Source: Alphaproteobacteria bacterium
Lineage (GTDB): Bacteria; Pseudomonadota; Alphaproteobacteria; Thalassobaculales; Thalassobaculaceae
Assembly: GCA_013203465.1 (NCBI GenBank)
Contig: JABMNR010000027.1
Location: 1-36,748, forward strand
Reading direction: 5' to 3'
DNA: 36,748 nucleotides
The translations under genes were made by a program, and so were the position numbers. Under the pieces are notes generated by a model. That model ran no database searches, was not told the DNA's origin, and worked only from the letters and a program-made list of their open reading frames with translations. Of this stretch, positions 23,530-36,398 are shown in pieces. Position 1 is the first letter of the stretch. The number at the start of each line of letters is the position of its first letter.

Positions 23530-25686
23530 TCAGGCGGCCCGGCTTTCGTGCCCGAGGGCGGTGATCAGCTTTCTCAGAAGTTCCTGGGCCGCTTCGGCGA
23601 TCACCGTGCCCGGCGGGAAGATCGCCGCCGCCCCGGCCTGTTTCAGCGCCTCGTAATCCTGAGGCGGGATCACCCCACCGGCGACGATCATGATGTCCTC
23701 GCGCCCCAGCTTGGCCAGCTCGTCGCGCAGCGTCGGCACCAGGGTCAGATGCCCCGCCGCCAGGGACGACGCACCGATCACGTGCACGTCGTTCTCGACC
23801 GCCTGGCGCGCCGCCTCGGCCGGAGTCTGGAACAGCGGGCCGATATCGACATCGAAGCCCAGATCGGCGAACGCGGTGGCGATCACCTTCTGGCCCCGGT
23901 CGTGACCATCCTGGCCCATCTTGGCGATCAGGATGCGCGGCCGGCGGCCTTCCAGTTCCTCGAACTCGCGGATAAGCGTAGTGGCGGCGTCGACCATGTC
24001 GTTGGCTCCCACTTCGCTGGAATAGATGCCGGTGACGGTCCTCACCTCGGCGACATGCCGACCCCAGACCCGCTCAAGCGCCGTCGATATCTCGCCCACG
24101 GTGGCGCGGGCACGAGCGGCGTCAACCGCCAGCGCCAGCAAATTTCCCGAGCCGGTCTTGGCGGCATCGGTCAGCCTCTCCAACAGGCGCTCGACCTCCG
24201 CTGCGTCACGCTCGGCACGCAATTGTTCAAGCTGAGCAAGCTGACCCTTGCGGACGCGGGCGTTGTCGATCTTCAGGATTTCAACGTTGTCCGGCGTGTC
24301 GATGCGGTATTTGTTGAGGCCGACGATGGTCTGCCGGCCGGCATCGATGCGCGCCTGGGTGCGGGCTGCCGCCTCCTCGATCCGCATCTTGGGAATGCCG
24401 GCCTCGATCGCCTTGGCCATGCCGCCGTAACTCTCGACCTCCTGGATATGGGTCCAGGCCTTCTCCGCCAGATCGCGGGTCAGACGCTCGACGTAATAGG
24501 AGCCGCCCCAGGGGTCGATCACCCGGATGGTGCCGGTCTCCTGCTGGATCAGCAACTGGGTGTTGCGGGCGATCCGGGCCGAGAAATCGGTCGGCAAGGC
24601 CAACGCCTCATCAAGGGCGTTGGTGTGCAGCGACTGGGTATGGCCGTGGGTGGCGGCCAGCGCTTCGATGCAGGTGCGGGTGACGTTGTTGAACACATCC
24701 TGCGCCGTCAGCGACCAGCCCGAGGTCTGGCAGTGGGTGCGCAGCGACAGCGATTTGTCGTTCGTCGCGCCGAACTCCTGGACCAGCCGGGCCCACAGCA
24801 GGCGCGCGGCGCGCATCTTGGCCACTTCCATGAAGAAGTTCATGCCGATCGCCCAGAAGAACGACAGGCGCGGCGCGAAGGCGTCCACGTCCATGCCGGC
24901 GTCGATCCCGGCGCGCAGATACTGCACCCCATCGGCCAGCGTGTAAGCCAGCTCCAGGTCCGCCGTCGCGCCCGCCTCCTGCATGTGATAGCCGGAAATC
25001 GAAATCGAATTGAACTTCGGCATCCGCTCGGCGGTGTAGGCGAAGATGTCGGAGATGATCCGCATCGAGGGGATCGGCGGGTAGATGTAGGTGTTGCGGA
25101 CCATGAACTCCTTGAGGATGTCGTTCTGGATGGTCCCGCTGAGCTTTTCCGGCGGCACGCCCTGCTCCTCGGCGGCCAGGATGTAGAGCGCCAACACCGG
25201 CAGCACCGCGCCGTTCATGGTCATCGACACGCTCATCGCGTCGAGCGGAATACCGGAGAACAGGGTGCGCATGTCGATGATCGAATCGATCGCCACCCCG
25301 GCCATGCCGACATCGCCGACCACGCGCGGGTGGTCGCTGTCGTAACCCCGGTGGGTGGCGAGATCGAAGGCGACCGACAACCCCTTCTGCCCGGCCGCCA
25401 GATTGCGGCGGTAGAAGGCGTTCGACTCCTCGGCCGTCGAGAACCCGGCGTATTGCCGGATGGTCCAGGGCTTCTGGACGTACATGGTCGGGTACGGGCC
25501 GCGCAGATACGGCGGCAGGCCGGGCCAGGTGTTCAGATGGTCGAGCCCGTCGAGATCGGCCGGGGTGTAGAGCGCCTTGACGCCAATCCCCTCGGGCGTG
25601 GTCCAGACCGGCCTATCGTCGCGCGCGGCGGCGGCGGTCGGCGAGCCGCCAAGATCGACGGTGCTGAAATCGGGTATCCGGCTCAT
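23530..25686 (-). CDS. scpA: Methylmalonyl-CoA mutase, large (alpha, catalytic) subunit
   Basis: This 718-residue adenosylcobalamin enzyme interconverts methylmalonyl-CoA and succinyl-CoA, the last step of propionate entry into the TCA cycle. The N-terminal TIM barrel binds the CoA substrate, beginning around [17 protein letters not shown] (cited as [10 protein letters not shown]). The C-terminal B12 domain has the base-off ligand motif DGHDRG with His595, followed by the GASSLAAGH element. These residues are intact, so this is the catalytic chain. Its ATG overlaps the stop of the small subunit gene (ATGA), and meaB follows after 4 nt, the usual order for heterodimeric mutases. It is also called mutB or mcmA. 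Confidence 0.95.
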   Translation of the reverse strand: MSRIPDFSTVDLGGSPTAAAARDDRPVWTTPEGIGVKALYTPADLDGLDHLNTWPGLPPYLRGPYPTMYVQKPWTIRQYAGFSTAEESNAFYRRNLAAGQKGLSVAFDLATHRGYDSDHPRVVGDVGMAGVAIDSIIDMRTLFSGIPLDAMSVSMTMNGAVLPVLALYILAAEEQGVPPEKLSGTIQNDILKEFMVRNTYIYPPIPSMRIISDIFAYTAERMPKFNSISISGYHMQEAGATADLELAYTLADGVQYLRAGIDAGMDVDAFAPRLSFFWAIGMNFFMEVAKMRAARLLWARLVQEFGATNDKSLSLRTHCQTSGWSLTAQDVFNNVTRTCIEALAATHGHTQSLHTNALDEALALPTDFSARIARNTQLLIQQETGTIRVIDPWGGSYYVERLTRDLAEKAWTHIQEVESYGGMAKAIEAGIPKMRIEEAAARTQARIDAGRQTIVGLNKYRIDTPDNVEILKIDNARVRKGQLAQLEQLRAERDAAEVERLLERLTDAAKTGSGNLLALAVDAARARATVGEISTALERVWGRHVAEVRTVTGIYSSEVGANDMVDAATTLIREFEELEGRRPRILIAKMGQDGHDRGQKVIATAFADLGFDVDIGPLFQTPAEAARQAVENDVHVIGASSLAAGHLTLVPTLRDELAKLGREDIMIVAGGVIPPQDYEALKQAGAAAIFPPGTVIAEAAQELLRKLITALGHESRAA

Positions 25687-27692
25687 GTTCCGTCTCCCTG
25701 ATCGGAGATGATGCCCAAACCGCGGAGCAGCCGGCGCAACGTCGCCAAGGTGTCATCGCCCGCGAAGACATAACCGTCGACACCGGCCTCGGCCCAAGCG
25801 ATCTCGTGCTCGCCGGGCCGCCCGGCCAGGATCACCTCGCGAGCACCGGCATCCTTGAACGCCTGTGCCATTGCGGCCGCCCGCTCAGCGTAAAGAATAT
25901 CATTACCGCACAGCACCACCAAATCGGCGCCCGCCCGCGCGAGCGCACCCGGCACGTCACCCGGCCCGGCCACCATGGCGTCGACGGCGGCGATGCCGCC
26001 CGTCCCCAGATAGTTACGCGTGAAAGTCGCGCGGGCGGTGTGCTGTGCCGGCTCGCCCAACAACACCAGAAGGGCGGCCGGATGGGTTCCTGTCTTGGCG
26101 CGATGCGCGTCCGAGGCGTCGCGCAGGGCCTCGAACGCTTCGCCCAGCCGGTGCGCCGTCAGCGGTGTGATCGTCGCGCGATCGCCGCCGCCGGTCAGGG
26201 TCGCGAGATCCCTTGTCTCACCCGCCAGCCGCGCGCGCGCCGCCTTAACCAGTGCCTTGCGGTCCACCTCGAGCACGTCGACCGGCGCCTCGTCGACTTT
26301 GGGGAAGGTGTTGACGCCGGTCAGCTCCTCGCGTCGGCGGGCGATGCGGCGCTCCCGCTCCGACCAGGCTTCGGCACACTGCTTGGCGATCGTGCCGTCC
26401 ACCAGGGCGGCCGCCATGCCACCCGCCGCCTCGATGCTCTGGAAATGGCTCCAAGCCCGCGCGGCCAGCTGATCGGTCACGCTCTCAACGTACCAGCTGC
26501 CACCGGCCGGATCGATCACCCTGGCGAGATTGGATTCCTCGGCCAGGATCACCTGGGTATTGCGGGCAATCCGCCGGGCAAAACCATCCGGCAGGCCTAG
26601 GGCGTGCGTGTACGGCAGCACGGTCAACGCATCGGCGCCACCAACCGCCCCGGCGAAGGTGGCGACGGTGGCGCGCAGCATGTTGACCCACGGGTCGCGC
26701 CCGGCCCAGGCCCGCTCGGCGGTAGACACATGCAAGGTCATCCCGCGCGCCTCTTCCGGCACGCCGCACGCCTCCAGCACCCGTGCCCACAGCCGCCGCG
26801 CCGCCCGCAGCTTGGCAATGCCTAGAAACACATCGGCTTCGACGGGCAGGCTGAACACCATCTGCCGCGCCGCCTGGGCCGGGGTCAAACCCGCCGTCTC
26901 AACCGCTCGCAAGTACGCGGCACCGGTGGCCAACGCGTAGCCGAGATCCATCGCCTCGTTGGCGCCGGCGGCGTGATAGGGAGCGGTATCGACCGAGATG
27001 GTGGTGACGTTGGGGTAGTCACGGCGCATCCGAGCCGCCAATTCCGCCATGCGCGCGAGCGAACGGTCCAACGGCTCCGGCAGCACGCCGTCGGATGCCA
27101 AGGTGCCGAGCGGATCGGCACCGACGTGGCCCAACGCCGCATCGTTGGCGACACCACGTCGTTCCCACAAATCGAACAGCAATTCGGTGAGACCGCCAAA
27201 GCCGCCGCCGGGTTGAAACGCCACCGGGGCCGCGTCCAGAAATACACCCCCCAAGGCGGTATCCAGGCTCGCGGCACCGTCGATCATCACCCCGTCGACC
27301 CCGGCATTCTCCGGGTCGGTCGCCGCCGTGCCGCCACGGCGCCCCGCCTTGTCCAGCCGGATCAGCACCGACCGCGCGCCGCGTTCCAGGTCGACCAGGA
27401 TCGCCGCGTTGGTCTCGGCCGGGTCGGGATGAGTGTGAAGCTGGCGAATATCCCAGCCGCCCGCGACCCGATCGACGGCCTCGGCGTGGCGCGTCGCGGC
27501 GTCGGCGGGCGGCGGCGCGTCGGCGGCCGCGTAGATCGGCTCGATCCGGATACCCTCGGCCAATACCGTGGTCAGCGCCTTCTCATACGGCGCGCCCTTC
27601 AGTGCCTTGTCGACCAACGCCCGCCACGCGTCCCGGTCGGCGGCTGGAAACGCGGCGGCGAGGGTCAAGGCATCGGGCTGTTCGTCGAACAT
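25683..27692 (-). CDS. mutA: Methylmalonyl-CoA mutase, small (beta) subunit
   Basis: This 669-residue paralogue of the catalytic chain keeps the TIM barrel layout, with a segment ANTAI-like [12 protein letters not shown] and the WYVE strand. Its C-terminal B12-like domain lacks the DxHxxG cobalamin ligand motif ([19 protein letters not shown] appears instead), as expected for the non-catalytic subunit of a heterodimer. The ATG at 27692 (MFDEQPDAL) is favoured over 27779: GGGGA lies upstream, and the extra 29 residues would be unlike the family. It is the first gene of the operon mutA-scpA-meaB-methyltransferase. It is divergent from the K+-channel gene across 112 bp, which presumably contain both promoters; none is clear by eye. 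Confidence 0.9.
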   Translation of the reverse strand: MFDEQPDALTLAAAFPAADRDAWRALVDKALKGAPYEKALTTVLAEGIRIEPIYAAADAPPPADAATRHAEAVDRVAGGWDIRQLHTHPDPAETNAAILVDLERGARSVLIRLDKAGRRGGTAATDPENAGVDGVMIDGAASLDTALGGVFLDAAPVAFQPGGGFGGLTELLFDLWERRGVANDAALGHVGADPLGTLASDGVLPEPLDRSLARMAELAARMRRDYPNVTTISVDTAPYHAAGANEAMDLGYALATGAAYLRAVETAGLTPAQAARQMVFSLPVEADVFLGIAKLRAARRLWARVLEACGVPEEARGMTLHVSTAERAWAGRDPWVNMLRATVATFAGAVGGADALTVLPYTHALGLPDGFARRIARNTQVILAEESNLARVIDPAGGSWYVESVTDQLAARAWSHFQSIEAAGGMAAALVDGTIAKQCAEAWSERERRIARRREELTGVNTFPKVDEAPVDVLEVDRKALVKAARARLAGETRDLATLTGGGDRATITPLTAHRLGEAFEALRDASDAHRAKTGTHPAALLVLLGEPAQHTARATFTRNYLGTGGIAAVDAMVAGPGDVPGALARAGADLVVLCGNDILYAERAAAMAQAFKDAGAREVILAGRPGEHEIAWAEAGVDGYVFAGDDTLATLRRLLRGLGIISDQGDGT

Positions 27693-27804
27693 GAGCGCAT
27701 CCCCAAAATTCGTGCATTTGAGATACGACGCTCTCGAGCCGGGCGCAACTCGACCGCGCGCCCGCACGGTGGCGTTCACCCCGGGCGACAGTTAAAACGG
27801 GTTC

Positions 27805-28716
27805 ATGACGATGCAACCAACACCCGACCGTCCCACCTGGATCGCCGCCGTTGTGGCGACCGCGCTGCTGCTTGGTTTGATCGCGGCCGCTGCCGGGAGT
27901 CTGGGTTGGGAGCTGTCGGCGGTGGTGCTGGTCGCGGTGGCCGGCGTCGTGGTGATGCTGAATCGGGTCTTCCCAGGCAGCCGGTTTTTCGCGATCACCT
28001 TTGCCAACGGCATTGGTGTCTATGCCTGCGTTTACATCTCGTTCCTGGAAACGTTGTTTCACGGTCTGCACGGCAACATCATGGTCACCGGGTTCCTGCT
28101 GCCGGTATTGGGCTTCGCCGCCGGCGCTTTCTTGCGGCGTGACGGCATACGCAAGGTGATCCTGTCCGAGCATCCGCGGATCGAGACCCGGTTCGGCCGC
28201 GCCTTTCTATGGCTGGCGCCCGTCATCGCGATCGGGGTGGTGAATTTCCTGCTGCCGCTCGAGGCTTGGGATGAGAGTTGGCGGGCGATTTGGTTGCTGG
28301 TCGCCATGGGCCTGATTGCCGTCATTGTTCTGCTCGCCAGCCACAGCGTGGCGATCTTCCTGCTCGACACCGGTCTGTTGTTCGAGGATTTCTTCGACAC
28401 CGTCACCCAACTGGTCAAACCGGCCTTTGCCTTCCTGACCTTCTATTCCATGATCGTCGTGGTGTTCGGCGGCGTCTACCGCTTGATTGGACGGTTGGAC
28501 AGCGTCCCCACCTTTGTTGTCGGGGGACAGGCGCGCGATCTCAGCTTCGTCGAGAGCCTGTATTTCTCCATCGTGACGCTCTCGACGGTCGGCTACGGCG
28601 ACATCGTACCATTGAGCTACGCCATACGGATCGTGGTGGCGTTGCAGATTGTCTCCGGCATTGTGCTGCTGCTGTTCGGCTTCCACGCCATCCTGCGCCA
28701 GGCCCGGCGGAACTGA
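27805..28716 (+). CDS. Ion-channel-domain membrane protein (K+ channel-like)
   Basis: This is a 303-residue membrane protein with about four N-terminal hydrophobic helices (residues 10-160), further helices near 165-190 and 215-235, and a C-terminal pore module. The selectivity filter TVGYGD is at residues 261-266, flanked by FVESLYFSIVTLS (pore helix) and a last transmembrane helix ending in FGFHAILRQARRN. There is no visible RCK/TrkA regulatory domain or voltage-sensor arginine pattern. K+ conduction is inferred from the filter. The start is ATG 27805 or the in-frame ATG at 27811. The next gene begins 1 nt after its stop, so the two are cotranscribed, but a functional link is unclear. Confidence 0.8.
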   Translation: MTMQPTPDRPTWIAAVVATALLLGLIAAAAGSLGWELSAVVLVAVAGVVVMLNRVFPGSRFFAITFANGIGVYACVYISFLETLFHGLHGNIMVTGFLLPVLGFAAGAFLRRDGIRKVILSEHPRIETRFGRAFLWLAPVIAIGVVNFLLPLEAWDESWRAIWLLVAMGLIAVIVLLASHSVAIFLLDTGLLFEDFFDTVTQLVKPAFAFLTFYSMIVVVFGGVYRLIGRLDSVPTFVVGGQARDLSFVESLYFSIVTLSTVGYGDIVPLSYAIRIVVALQIVSGIVLLLFGFHAILRQARRN

Positions 28717-28717
28717 T

Positions 28718-30190
28718 ATGGCCGCTCTTTCCACGTTTCGCCTGACCCTCGGTCTGGTGACGGCGCTGACCGTGTTGCGGTTGGCCGCCCTGGTGGCCAC
28801 CGGGCTGGAGCTGCACGGCGACGAGGCGCAGTACTGGAGCTGGGCACAAGACCTCGATTTCGGCTACTTCACCAAGCCGCCGCTGATCGCCTGGGTGATC
28901 GCCGCCACCACCGGCGTCTGCGGCGACGCCGAAGCCTGCGTGCGCGCCTCGTCACCGCTGCTGCACGCCGGCACCGCGCTGGTGCTCTACGGCCTCGGGC
29001 GATCCATGGTCGATGGCGACACCGGACGCTGGGTGGGATTCTGGGCGGCCGCGTTGTGGATCACCCTGCCATCGGTGGCGTTTTCCAGTCTTCTGGTCTC
29101 GACCGACGTGCCCTTGCTCGCCTGCTGGGCGGTGGCGATCGCCAGCCTGCGTCGATTGCTCGACACCCGGGGCTGGGGCTGGGCGGTGGCGACCGGGCTC
29201 GCCGTTGGTGTCGGCCTGTTGGCGAAGTACGCCATGGCCTACGCGCTGATCGGTTTTGCGGTGCATCTCACCTTCACCCGGGATGACCGCTGGATCGTGC
29301 GCGATCCGCGCGGCCTGCTGGTGGCGGTGCTGGCGCTCGCGGTGTTGTCGCCGAACCTGGCGTGGAACGCCGCGCATGATTTCGCCACCGTCGGCCATCT
29401 TGGCGACAACGCCAATCTGAACACCGAGAAGATGTTCCGGGTCTCGAAGGCGCTGGAGTTCCTGGGACAGCAAGCCGGTGTGTTCGGCCCAGTTCCGTTC
29501 CTGATTTTGGCGTGGCGGCTGATCGCCTGGGCGCGCGGTCGGGCCAGCGCCGCCGAGCGGTTCCTGCTCGCCTTCGCGGTGCCGCCGTTGATCGTCGTCA
29601 TGGTGCAGGCGTTCCTGTCGCGGGCCAACGCCAACTGGGCCGTCACCGCCTATCCGACGGCGACCGTGTTGGTCGCGCTTTGGTTGGTGAGCACTGCGCC
29701 GAGTTGGGTTCGATTGTGGACGGTGGGGCCGCATTTGGTCGCATCGCTGGTCTTCGCACTCGTGATCGCGCTGTGGCCCGGTTGGCGGATCGAGGCGACG
29801 GAGCGCGGTTTCGGCCGGTTGGAGGGATGGCGCAGCATGGCGGAACAACTGCGGCCGGTACTGTTGACCCATGGCGAGGTGCCGATCCTGATGACCGATC
29901 GGATGACCATGGCGGCCTTGCTGTATTACCTCCGCGACCAAATCGGGGGCGACAAACGACCGGTGCTGATGTGGGATTGGAACAAGACACCCGAACATCA
30001 CTACGAAATGGCCGTGCCCTATCACCGCACCCCGTCCGACCCGGTGATGCTGATCACCGATTGGCGGGATCCGCGTCGGATTCTGGTTCATTTCGAACAA
30101 ACCGAACCGATCACGACGCTGAGCGTCACCCGGTTCGGCCGGACCAAGCGGCTGGAGGTCTGGGCGCTGGACGGTTATCGCGGCGAGTGA
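28718..30190 (+). CDS. Family 39 glycosyltransferase (ArnT/PMT-like)
   Basis: This 490-residue polytopic membrane protein has about 10-12 helices. It shows the GT-C/GT39 signature near the N-terminus, an acidic first periplasmic loop GDEAQYWSWAQ followed by GYFTKPPLIAW, as in ArnT and bacterial protein mannosyltransferase-like enzymes that use polyprenyl-phosphate sugars. The soluble C-terminal part (about 380-490) contains DWRDPRRIL. The ATG at 28718 follows the channel stop by 1 nt (TGATATG); an upstream frame inside the channel gene is not favoured. It faces cydC with only 4 bp between stops. The acceptor could be lipid A, a glycan or a protein; the sequence does not tell which. Confidence 0.83.
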   Translation: MAALSTFRLTLGLVTALTVLRLAALVATGLELHGDEAQYWSWAQDLDFGYFTKPPLIAWVIAATTGVCGDAEACVRASSPLLHAGTALVLYGLGRSMVDGDTGRWVGFWAAALWITLPSVAFSSLLVSTDVPLLACWAVAIASLRRLLDTRGWGWAVATGLAVGVGLLAKYAMAYALIGFAVHLTFTRDDRWIVRDPRGLLVAVLALAVLSPNLAWNAAHDFATVGHLGDNANLNTEKMFRVSKALEFLGQQAGVFGPVPFLILAWRLIAWARGRASAAERFLLAFAVPPLIVVMVQAFLSRANANWAVTAYPTATVLVALWLVSTAPSWVRLWTVGPHLVASLVFALVIALWPGWRIEATERGFGRLEGWRSMAEQLRPVLLTHGEVPILMTDRMTMAALLYYLRDQIGGDKRPVLMWDWNKTPEHHYEMAVPYHRTPSDPVMLITDWRDPRRILVHFEQTEPITTLSVTRFGRTKRLEVWALDGYRGE

Positions 30191-30194
30191 CCGG

Positions 30195-31853
30195 TTAGCC
30201 GGGCTGTTGCAGGCGCCCGTCTTCGATCCGTAGCACCCGGTCGGCCAACGCCAACGGTGCCGGCCGATGGCTGATCAGCAAAACCGTCCGGCCTTCGATG
30301 AACGCGCCGAGCGCCTGGATGACCTCCGCCTCGGTGTCGGCGTCCAGGCCTTCGGTCGGCTCGTCCAGCAGCAGGATCGGTGCGTCCTTTAGGAGTACTC
30401 GGGCCAACGCGATGCGCCGCGCCTCACCGCCGGACACCGCCACGCCGGCCTCGCCCAGCCAAGTATCAAGCCCATCCGGCAAACTGCCGACGAAGCTGTC
30501 CAGACCAGCGGTGGCGAGGGCGGCGCGCAGCGTCTCTTCGTCCGCCTCGGCACGACCCAGCAGCAGATTCTGGCGCAGAGTGCCAGCGAAAATCGCCGTT
30601 GCCTGGCTGAGTACGCCGATGCGCGACAACAGCTCCACCTGCGCTAGATCGCGCAGGTCGACCCCGTCCAGCGTCACGCGGCCGGCGTCGGGATCATGAA
30701 ACCGGACGATCAGCGACAACAGGGTCGATTTACCCGCACCGCTTGGCCCGGTGATCGCCACCCGCTCGCCCTCGGCGATCGTGAGGTCGATCCCTCGGAG
30801 CGCCGCCGTCTCGCTTCCGGGATACTGAAACGTCACGCCCTCGAACCGCAGCGTGGTTTCCGACGGTACCGGTACCCGACGATCTGGCGGCGGATCGCTG
30901 ACCGCCGGCTCGGTCGTCGCCACCTCGAGCAAGCGTCTGGCCGCCGTCTTGATCCGACCCAGGGTTTGCCAGGCACCGGGCAAGGGTGCCACCGCTTCGA
31001 AGGCCGCCAAGGTCACGAACAGCGCCAGCACCACCCCGCCCAAACCGGCGCGGCCGGTGTGGACCGCCCAGGCGCCGGTCAGGATCACCGCGATCAGCGC
31101 CAGATGCGTGGTGACTTGGGTCGCCGCCGCCGACCACGCGGCGATGATCGCCTGACGATGGCCGGCTGTATCACGCTGGTGCCCGGCCGCTTGGATCCGC
31201 GCCGCTTGGCGGGCCTCCGCTTGGTTCACCAGCAAATCGGTGATGCCCTGGACGTAGTCGACCGTGGCGGTGCGCAGCCGGGCTACCGCCACCACCTGTT
31301 CCGCGCCGACATCGCGCCCGGCCCGCTCGGCAACCGCCGGCACTCCGATCCCGGCAAGCGCGAACAGCCCAAGCACCAGGACCGCCATTACCATGCTCAC
31401 GCCACCGAGAACGACCGCGAGGATCATCGCCGCCGCGATCGCCACCACACCCGGCGTGATCAGGCGCAGGTAGAGGCCGTCCAAGGCATCGATATCGCCG
31501 ACCAGACGCGACAACAGATCGCTCGCGCGCAAGCCGTCAAGCCTGCCGGGAGACAGGGGCGCCGTTTGCTTGAAGAACCACAGCCGCAGATCGGCCAGCA
31601 CCCGAAACGTCGCCTCGTGGGTCAGCAGCCGTTCGAGATAGCGGGCGATCGCGCGCCCGACCGCGAGTGCGCGCAGCAGGACCGCCGCCCCCGCGACCAC
31701 CACGCCTGCCATCATCCCGCCCGCCACCATCCCGCCCGCGAGCCCCAGCAACGCGATCCCGGCACCCATCACAAACAAGGCGGCGGCCAGCCCTACTGCC
31801 ATCCACCCGGCCTGGCGACGCGCCAAGCGCAGGAAATACATCAGGTCAGCCAT
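30195..31853 (-). CDS. cydC: Thiol reductant ABC exporter subunit CydC
   Basis: This is a 552-residue half-transporter with a six-helix transmembrane domain (about 1-310) and a nucleotide-binding domain (about 335-545). It has Walker A GPSGAGKST (about 370-378), the signature VSGGEARR, and Walker B ILLLDEPTEGLD. CydDC exports glutathione and cysteine or handles heme at the inner membrane and is needed for assembly of cytochrome bd. The start overlaps the end of cydD by 8 bp, the usual coupled arrangement. The cydAB oxidase genes are not in the window. Assignment as CydC rather than CydD rests on order and on the N-terminal form MADLMYFLRLARRQ. Confidence 0.87.
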   Translation of the reverse strand: MADLMYFLRLARRQAGWMAVGLAAALFVMGAGIALLGLAGGMVAGGMMAGVVVAGAAVLLRALAVGRAIARYLERLLTHEATFRVLADLRLWFFKQTAPLSPGRLDGLRASDLLSRLVGDIDALDGLYLRLITPGVVAIAAAMILAVVLGGVSMVMAVLVLGLFALAGIGVPAVAERAGRDVGAEQVVAVARLRTATVDYVQGITDLLVNQAEARQAARIQAAGHQRDTAGHRQAIIAAWSAAATQVTTHLALIAVILTGAWAVHTGRAGLGGVVLALFVTLAAFEAVAPLPGAWQTLGRIKTAARRLLEVATTEPAVSDPPPDRRVPVPSETTLRFEGVTFQYPGSETAALRGIDLTIAEGERVAITGPSGAGKSTLLSLIVRFHDPDAGRVTLDGVDLRDLAQVELLSRIGVLSQATAIFAGTLRQNLLLGRAEADEETLRAALATAGLDSFVGSLPDGLDTWLGEAGVAVSGGEARRIALARVLLKDAPILLLDEPTEGLDADTEAEVIQALGAFIEGRTVLLISHRPAPLALADRVLRIEDGRLQQPG

Positions 31854-33594
31854 CCGGCGCCTCCCTCGCGGGCGGCTCGATCACCCGACCACGCGCCAAC
31901 CGGACGATCCGATCGGCCCGTTCGATCACCGCCGGCGAATGGGTGGCGATGATAACGGTCCGTCCGGCGCGCAATCGGTCGAGTGCGTCGAGCATCGCCG
32001 CCTCGCTCGTCCGATCCAGATTGGCGGTCGGTTCGTCCAGCAGGACCAGCGGCGCGTCACGTACCATCGTGCGGGCCAGGCCAAGGCGCCGCGCCTCACC
32101 GCCCGACAGCCCGCGTCCACCCTCGCCGATCATCGTGTCCAACCCATCGGGCAAAGCATCGGCCCACTGATCCAGACGCACCGCCGCCAGCGCCGTCAAC
32201 AGGTTCTCGACCGGTGCATCGGGACAGCCCAACCGGAGGTTATCGGCTAGGCTCGCAGCCAACACCCGGGGGCTTTGTCCGGCCCAGGCCACCGACGGCC
32301 GCAGCGCCACGCCCGCGACCGGCACCCCATCAACCAGGATCCTTCCGGCGGTTGGCCGTTCCGTGCCGAGCAGTATCGCCAGGATCGAGGATTTACCGGC
32401 ACCGCTTTCCCCCACCAGGGCCACGGTCTCGCCCGCACCGGCCGTGAAGGACACAGCGTCCAGCGACGCACGCCGCCCATCCTGGCGGATCAGACTGACT
32501 CCCTCGAAGACAAGCGCCGGCGGCATGGCGAGCCGGTCGTTCCCGCTCTCCTCGGGCATGGCATCGGCCGCGTCGAGCAGCTCCAGCATCGCCTCGGCGC
32601 CGGCCATCGCCGCCGCGCGGTCGTGATAATGCTGGCCCAAGCGCCGTAGCGGCAAGAAGATTTCGGGAATCAAAATCAGCAGGAACAACGCCTCGCGCGC
32701 CGCGACCGTCCCCGAGCCGTCGATCATCCCGGCCCCCAAACGGATCGCGACCACCGCCAAGGCTCCCGAGGCCAGCAGTTCCAGCGCCGTCGACGATAGA
32801 AACGCCAACCGCAGCACCGCCATGGTGCGGCGGCGCAGATCATCGGCCACGGCGGCGATGCGTCCGGCCTCGCGCTCGATCTCGCCGAACAATTTCAGCG
32901 TCGCAAGCCCCTGCAACCGGTCGAGGAAATAGCCGCCGGCACGGGCCATGGCCGTCATCTGCGCCCGCGCCGTCGCCGCCGTGCGCCAGCCGACCACCCC
33001 CATCGCCACCGGCACACAGGCTCCGGCGATGGCCAGGATCCACCCGGTTCCCACATCGATCAGGAACACCGGCACCAGGAAGGCTAGCGGCAGAACCACG
33101 GCCAGTACCTGGATCGGCAGGAAGCGCGCGACATAACCGTCCAAAGCCTCGGTCAGATCGACCACGGTCGCGGTAACGGCACCACTCGGCCGGGCAGCCA
33201 GCCACGCCGGGCCTAACTTGGCCAGGGCCTTTGTCAGCTCGGCTCGAACCTGTGCCTTTACGCGCTGGGCCGCCGCCGATGCCTGTATCTCCGCCAGGGC
33301 CGACAACGCCGCACGGACCGCCAGAACGCCCACCACAAGCACCGTCGGCGTCATCAAACCCGCAGCCGGCGTTCCGGACAACAAGGTGGCGATCAATCCA
33401 GCCAACAGCCAGGCTTGCGGCACCGCCAGCAGTCCGGCGACCCCCATGACCGCGACGGTGGGGATCAGCCGTGGCATCTCGCTTCGAGCCCGCGACGCCA
33501 ACCAGCGCGCCCGTCGACGCTCAGCCGCGCGTTGGGCGGCGCGGTCGGCGGGAGGTGAGCTGGAAATGGCTATCGGGAGAGCGGCGTCGACCAT
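31846..33594 (-). CDS. cydD: Thiol reductant ABC exporter subunit CydD
   Basis: This is a 582-residue half-transporter with a cytoplasmic, basic N-terminus, six membrane helices (about 45-330) and a nucleotide-binding domain. It has Walker A GESGAGKSS near residue 400, the signature LSGGEARR, and Walker B LVLLDEPTANLD. It pairs with CydC to form the heterodimeric CydDC exporter. The ATG at 33594 has no visible Shine-Dalgarno. A GC-only 19-bp palindrome and a TTGACA lie immediately upstream. It follows metH on the same strand after 71 bp; transcription from its own promoter or read-through from metH are both possible. Confidence 0.87.
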   Translation of the reverse strand: MVDAALPIAISSSPPADRAAQRAAERRRARWLASRARSEMPRLIPTVAVMGVAGLLAVPQAWLLAGLIATLLSGTPAAGLMTPTVLVVGVLAVRAALSALAEIQASAAAQRVKAQVRAELTKALAKLGPAWLAARPSGAVTATVVDLTEALDGYVARFLPIQVLAVVLPLAFLVPVFLIDVGTGWILAIAGACVPVAMGVVGWRTAATARAQMTAMARAGGYFLDRLQGLATLKLFGEIEREAGRIAAVADDLRRRTMAVLRLAFLSSTALELLASGALAVVAIRLGAGMIDGSGTVAAREALFLLILIPEIFLPLRRLGQHYHDRAAAMAGAEAMLELLDAADAMPEESGNDRLAMPPALVFEGVSLIRQDGRRASLDAVSFTAGAGETVALVGESGAGKSSILAILLGTERPTAGRILVDGVPVAGVALRPSVAWAGQSPRVLAASLADNLRLGCPDAPVENLLTALAAVRLDQWADALPDGLDTMIGEGGRGLSGGEARRLGLARTMVRDAPLVLLDEPTANLDRTSEAAMLDALDRLRAGRTVIIATHSPAVIERADRIVRLARGRVIEPPAREAPDG

Positions 33595-33607
33595 GGCGCG
33601 CTGCGGT

Positions 33608-33626
33608 ACCGCGCGGACCGCGCGGT
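33608..33626. promoter_or_regulatory. 19-bp perfect palindrome just upstream of cydD
   Basis: ACCGCGCGG-A-CCGCGCGGT is a perfect inverted repeat located 14-32 bp before the cydD start. On the minus strand it directly follows TTGACA (33631-33626), so it would occupy the spacer of a -35/-10 promoter whose -10 (TACCGC at 33608-33603) is poor. It could be an operator or a terminator-like stem for metH; both readings are tentative. Confidence 0.4.
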
Positions 33627-33665
33627 GTCAAACCGGCCGTGGCAATCCTGTGGAAGGCCCTCGGC

Positions 33666-36394
<2,729 letters not shown>

Positions 36395-36398
<4 letters not shown>

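Noticed and set aside
23548-25701. 717-codon open frame antisense to methylmalonyl-CoA mutase
   Set aside because: Its length arises from the high GC and codon bias of scpA. The composition is low-complexity (Arg/Gly/His/Val), and no motif or ribosome binding site supports it.
30696-31952. 418-codon open frame antisense to cydC
   Set aside because: It is an antisense shadow rich in Arg/Gln/His with no domain, and it overlaps an unambiguous ABC transporter gene.
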